Below the pieces are notes generated by a model. The model was not told where the DNA came from. It did no database searches and saw only the letters and a list, made by a program, of their open reading frames with translations. The position numbers and the translations under genes were made by a program. Shown one piece after another: positions 62,137 to 64,000 of a DNA stretch of 64,000 nucleotides (position 1 is the stretch's first letter; each line of letters begins with the position of its first letter). Source of the stretch: UBA7455 sp026713185 (GTDB lineage Bacteria; Pseudomonadota; Gammaproteobacteria; Pseudomonadales; Azotimanducaceae); NCBI GenBank assembly GCA_963665785.1, contig OY762456.1, forward strand, positions 682,001 to 746,000, written 5' to 3'.

Positions 62137-62183
62137 CCTGCGTCGATCCCATCGTGAAGCTCCTCGGCGAATTCGGCTATTGA
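62133..62183 (+). other. 16-codon coupling frame between DUF4411 and hsdR
   Basis: ATG 62133 (ATGA overlap with the DUF4411 stop) opens MTCVDPIVKLLGEFGY, ending in TGA at 62181-62183, which overlaps the TTG start of hsdR. It bridges the two genes without a gap, so it may be a translational relay rather than a functional peptide. Confidence 0.45.
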
Positions 62184-64000
62184 GCGCCTTGCTGGAGTCC
62201 ATTGTCGAGGACGCCGCTCTCGAATGGTTCGCTGGGTTGGGCTATGACGTAGCGCACGGGCCGGATATCGGTCCCGAGGGTCCGGCACCGGAGCGCGCCA
62301 GCTACGCCGAGGTGCTACTGGCCGGTCGGCTTCGCAAGGCACTGGCACACCTCAACCCGCACCTGCCAGCCGAGACGCTGGAGGAAGTCGAGCGCAAGGT
62401 ACGGCAAACGGAAACGCCCTCCCTCGTCGAGGAGAACCGCCGCCTGCACCGTTACCTGATTGAGGGCGTGCCGGTCGAGGTTACCCGGAAGGACGGCAGT
62501 ATCGGCGGTGATACTGCCCGGCTGATTGACTTCGACGCCGCCGACGCCAATGACTGGCTCGCCGTGAACCAGTTCACGGTGATCGAGGGCCAGAACACCC
62601 GCCGGCCCGATGTGGTGTTGTTCGTCAACGGCATGCCCCTGGCCGTGATCGAGTTGAAGAATCCTGGCGACGAAAGCGCCACCCTTGCGGGGGCGTTCAA
62701 CCAGCTACAAACCTACAAGGCCGAAATCCATGCCCTGTTCCGCACCAACGCGGCACTCCTGACCTCGGATGGGATTCAGGCGCGCCTCGGTTCTCTGACG
62801 GCCAATCTCGAAAGGTTCATGCCCTGGCGCACCGTGGACGGCATCGCCATCGCCCCGAAGGGTTCCCCGGAACTCCAGACCGTCATCGAGGGCGTGTTCG
62901 AGAAGACCCGGTTTCTGACCCTGGTCCGCGATTTCACCGTGTTCGGAGACACGGGCTCCGGCGTCGTCAAGATCGTGGCGGGTTACCACCAGTTCCACGC
63001 CGTGCGTCGGGCAGTTCAGTCCACGTTGCGGGCATTGCCCAGCAACGCACTCACAGTGCGCGAGCCCCACGCCAGATACGAGTTGGATTCAGTTCAGTCG
63101 GCACCGGCTGGCGACAAGCGCATCGGCGTCATCTGGCACACGCAGGGGTCCGGCAAGAGCCTGCTCATGGCTTTCTACGCGGGAAAGATCATCGCCCACC
63201 CGGCCATGGCGAACCCCACCATCGTCGTCGTCACCGACCGCAACGACCTCGACGACCAGTTGTTTGGCACGTTCTCGATGTGCAGCGACTTGATCCGCCA
63301 GACTCCGCAGCAGGCGAACAGCCGCGAATATCTGCAGAAGGTGCTGAACCGCCCTTCCGGGGGTGTGATATTCACCACCATTCAGAAGTTCGCGCCCGAA
63401 TCCGGCGAAACCGACTATCCCGCGCTCACCCACCGCAGCAACGTCGTCGTCATCGCCGACGAGGCTCACCGCAGCCAGTACGGCTTCGACGCCAAGGTAG
63501 CCCGGAAGACCGGAGAAATCTCCTACGGCTTCGCCAAGTACCTGCGCGACGCCCTGCCGTACGCCTCCTTCATTGGCTTCACCGGCACGCCGATCGAAAA
63601 GGAGGACGTAAACACGCCTTCCGTCTTCGGCAACTACATCGACGTTTACGACATCAACCGGGGCGTCGAGGACGGCGCTACCGTGCCGATCTACTACGAG
63701 AGCCGCCTCGCCCGCATCGAGATCGATGAGGACGAGATGCCAACGCTCGATGAGGAAATCGCCGACTTGACCGAGGACGAGGCCGAAGGCGAACAGGAGC
63801 AGCTCAAGCGCCGATGGGCGAACGTCGAGGCCGTCGTGGGAGCGGAGAAGCGACTGCGCCTGGTTGCGCGGGACTTGGTCGAACACTTCGAGAACCGTGT
63901 TGTCGGCATGGACGGCAAGGGCATCATCGTCTGCATGAGCCGTCGGATTTGCGTCGCGCTGTATGGCGAGATCGTCAAATTGCGTCCCAACTGGCACCGC
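62180..64000 (+). CDS. hsdR: type I restriction endonuclease subunit R, partial
   Basis: Open for 607 codons from TTG 62180 (SALLESIVEDAALEWFAGLGYDVAHGPDIG) to the end of the window; a TTG at 62129 is an alternative start. PD-(D/E)xK nuclease residues are seen in RPDVVLFVNGMPLAVIELKNP, the translocase Walker A is WHTQGSGKSLLMAFYAGK, and motif II is VVIADEAHRSQYG. Cleaves and translocates unmethylated DNA with HsdM2S. Full proteins exceed 1000 residues, so the C-terminal half lies outside the window. Confidence 0.95.
   Translation, partial: MSALLESIVEDAALEWFAGLGYDVAHGPDIGPEGPAPERASYAEVLLAGRLRKALAHLNPHLPAETLEEVERKVRQTETPSLVEENRRLHRYLIEGVPVEVTRKDGSIGGDTARLIDFDAADANDWLAVNQFTVIEGQNTRRPDVVLFVNGMPLAVIELKNPGDESATLAGAFNQLQTYKAEIHALFRTNAALLTSDGIQARLGSLTANLERFMPWRTVDGIAIAPKGSPELQTVIEGVFEKTRFLTLVRDFTVFGDTGSGVVKIVAGYHQFHAVRRAVQSTLRALPSNALTVREPHARYELDSVQSAPAGDKRIGVIWHTQGSGKSLLMAFYAGKIIAHPAMANPTIVVVTDRNDLDDQLFGTFSMCSDLIRQTPQQANSREYLQKVLNRPSGGVIFTTIQKFAPESGETDYPALTHRSNVVVIADEAHRSQYGFDAKVARKTGEISYGFAKYLRDALPYASFIGFTGTPIEKEDVNTPSVFGNYIDVYDINRGVEDGATVPIYYESRLARIEIDEDEMPTLDEEIADLTEDEAEGEQEQLKRRWANVEAVVGAEKRLRLVARDLVEHFENRVVGMDGKGIIVCMSRRICVALYGEIVKLRPNWHR

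Noticed and set aside
63089..63997. Long minus-strand open frame of 302 codons
   Set aside because: It is the antisense of hsdR, which shows clear nuclease and helicase motifs; GC-rich coding DNA often leaves such shadow frames open.
1..64000. CRISPR arrays, rRNA and tRNA genes
   Set aside because: No regularly spaced repeats and no recognisable RNA gene sequences were found by eye; a covariance-model scan (for example tRNAscan or Infernal) would be decisive.

Overview
The window looks like an accessory-rich stretch of an aerobic, Gram-negative heterotroph, most likely a gammaproteobacterium. It has an outer-membrane TonB-dependent receptor with its own FecI/FecR-type sigma/anti-sigma pair, and many acyl-CoA catabolic genes: four acyl-CoA dehydrogenases, two thiolase plus DUF35 pairs, two class III CoA-transferases and an enoyl-CoA hydratase. 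It also carries sulfatases, glutathione S-transferase-like proteins and a Baeyer-Villiger-type monooxygenase. No rRNA, tRNA or CRISPR array was seen. Base composition shifts twice, to clearly GC-richer DNA at about 16.1-19.5 kb and from about 56.8 kb to the end.

Layout. 0-15 kb: hydrolase fragment, luciferase-like oxidoreductase, DUF1330 protein, acyl-CoA dehydrogenase, an enoyl-CoA hydratase followed by an intact IS1634-type element, then a CmcJ/thiolase/DUF35 operon, SDRs, a paired acyl-CoA dehydrogenase operon, quinone oxidoreductase and a shortened dehalogenase-like hydrolase. 15-20 kb: GMC oxidoreductase cut by a GC-rich block holding a carboxylesterase and two 2-oxoglutarate dioxygenases. 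19.5-25.8 kb: a FecI-FecR-receptor operon whose receptor is split by a 1.8 kb element. 26-36 kb: alcohol dehydrogenase, a tightly overlapping DUF35-thiolase-CaiB-CaiB operon, a beta-lactamase-fold esterase, a glycosidase and a sulfatase. 36-50 kb: toxin-antitoxin-rich region (RelE/RHH, HipBA, YefM/RelE, Fic, HigBA) mixed with two more sulfatases, esterases, a haloalkane dehalogenase and an AAA ATPase. 50-56.5 kb: two GST-like genes, acyl-CoA dehydrogenase, Baeyer-Villiger-type monooxygenase and a luciferase-like oxidoreductase. 56.8-64 kb: integrase remnant, then a type I restriction-modification operon with an ImmA/IrrE plus DUF4411 pair placed between hsdS and hsdR; hsdR runs off the window.

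The strongest candidate for something undescribed is the 1.8 kb element at 20541-22354. It carries one gene for a 535-residue protein that I cannot assign to any known transposase family. Removing the element plus one copy of a 6-bp flanking repeat restores a perfect 920-codon receptor frame, so it behaves as an insertion element. A second theme is abundant gene debris: 5' gene stubs, in-frame core deletions and chimeric ends occur repeatedly in the catabolic half. This indicates an actively rearranging accessory region, or possibly assembly errors, which must be excluded.
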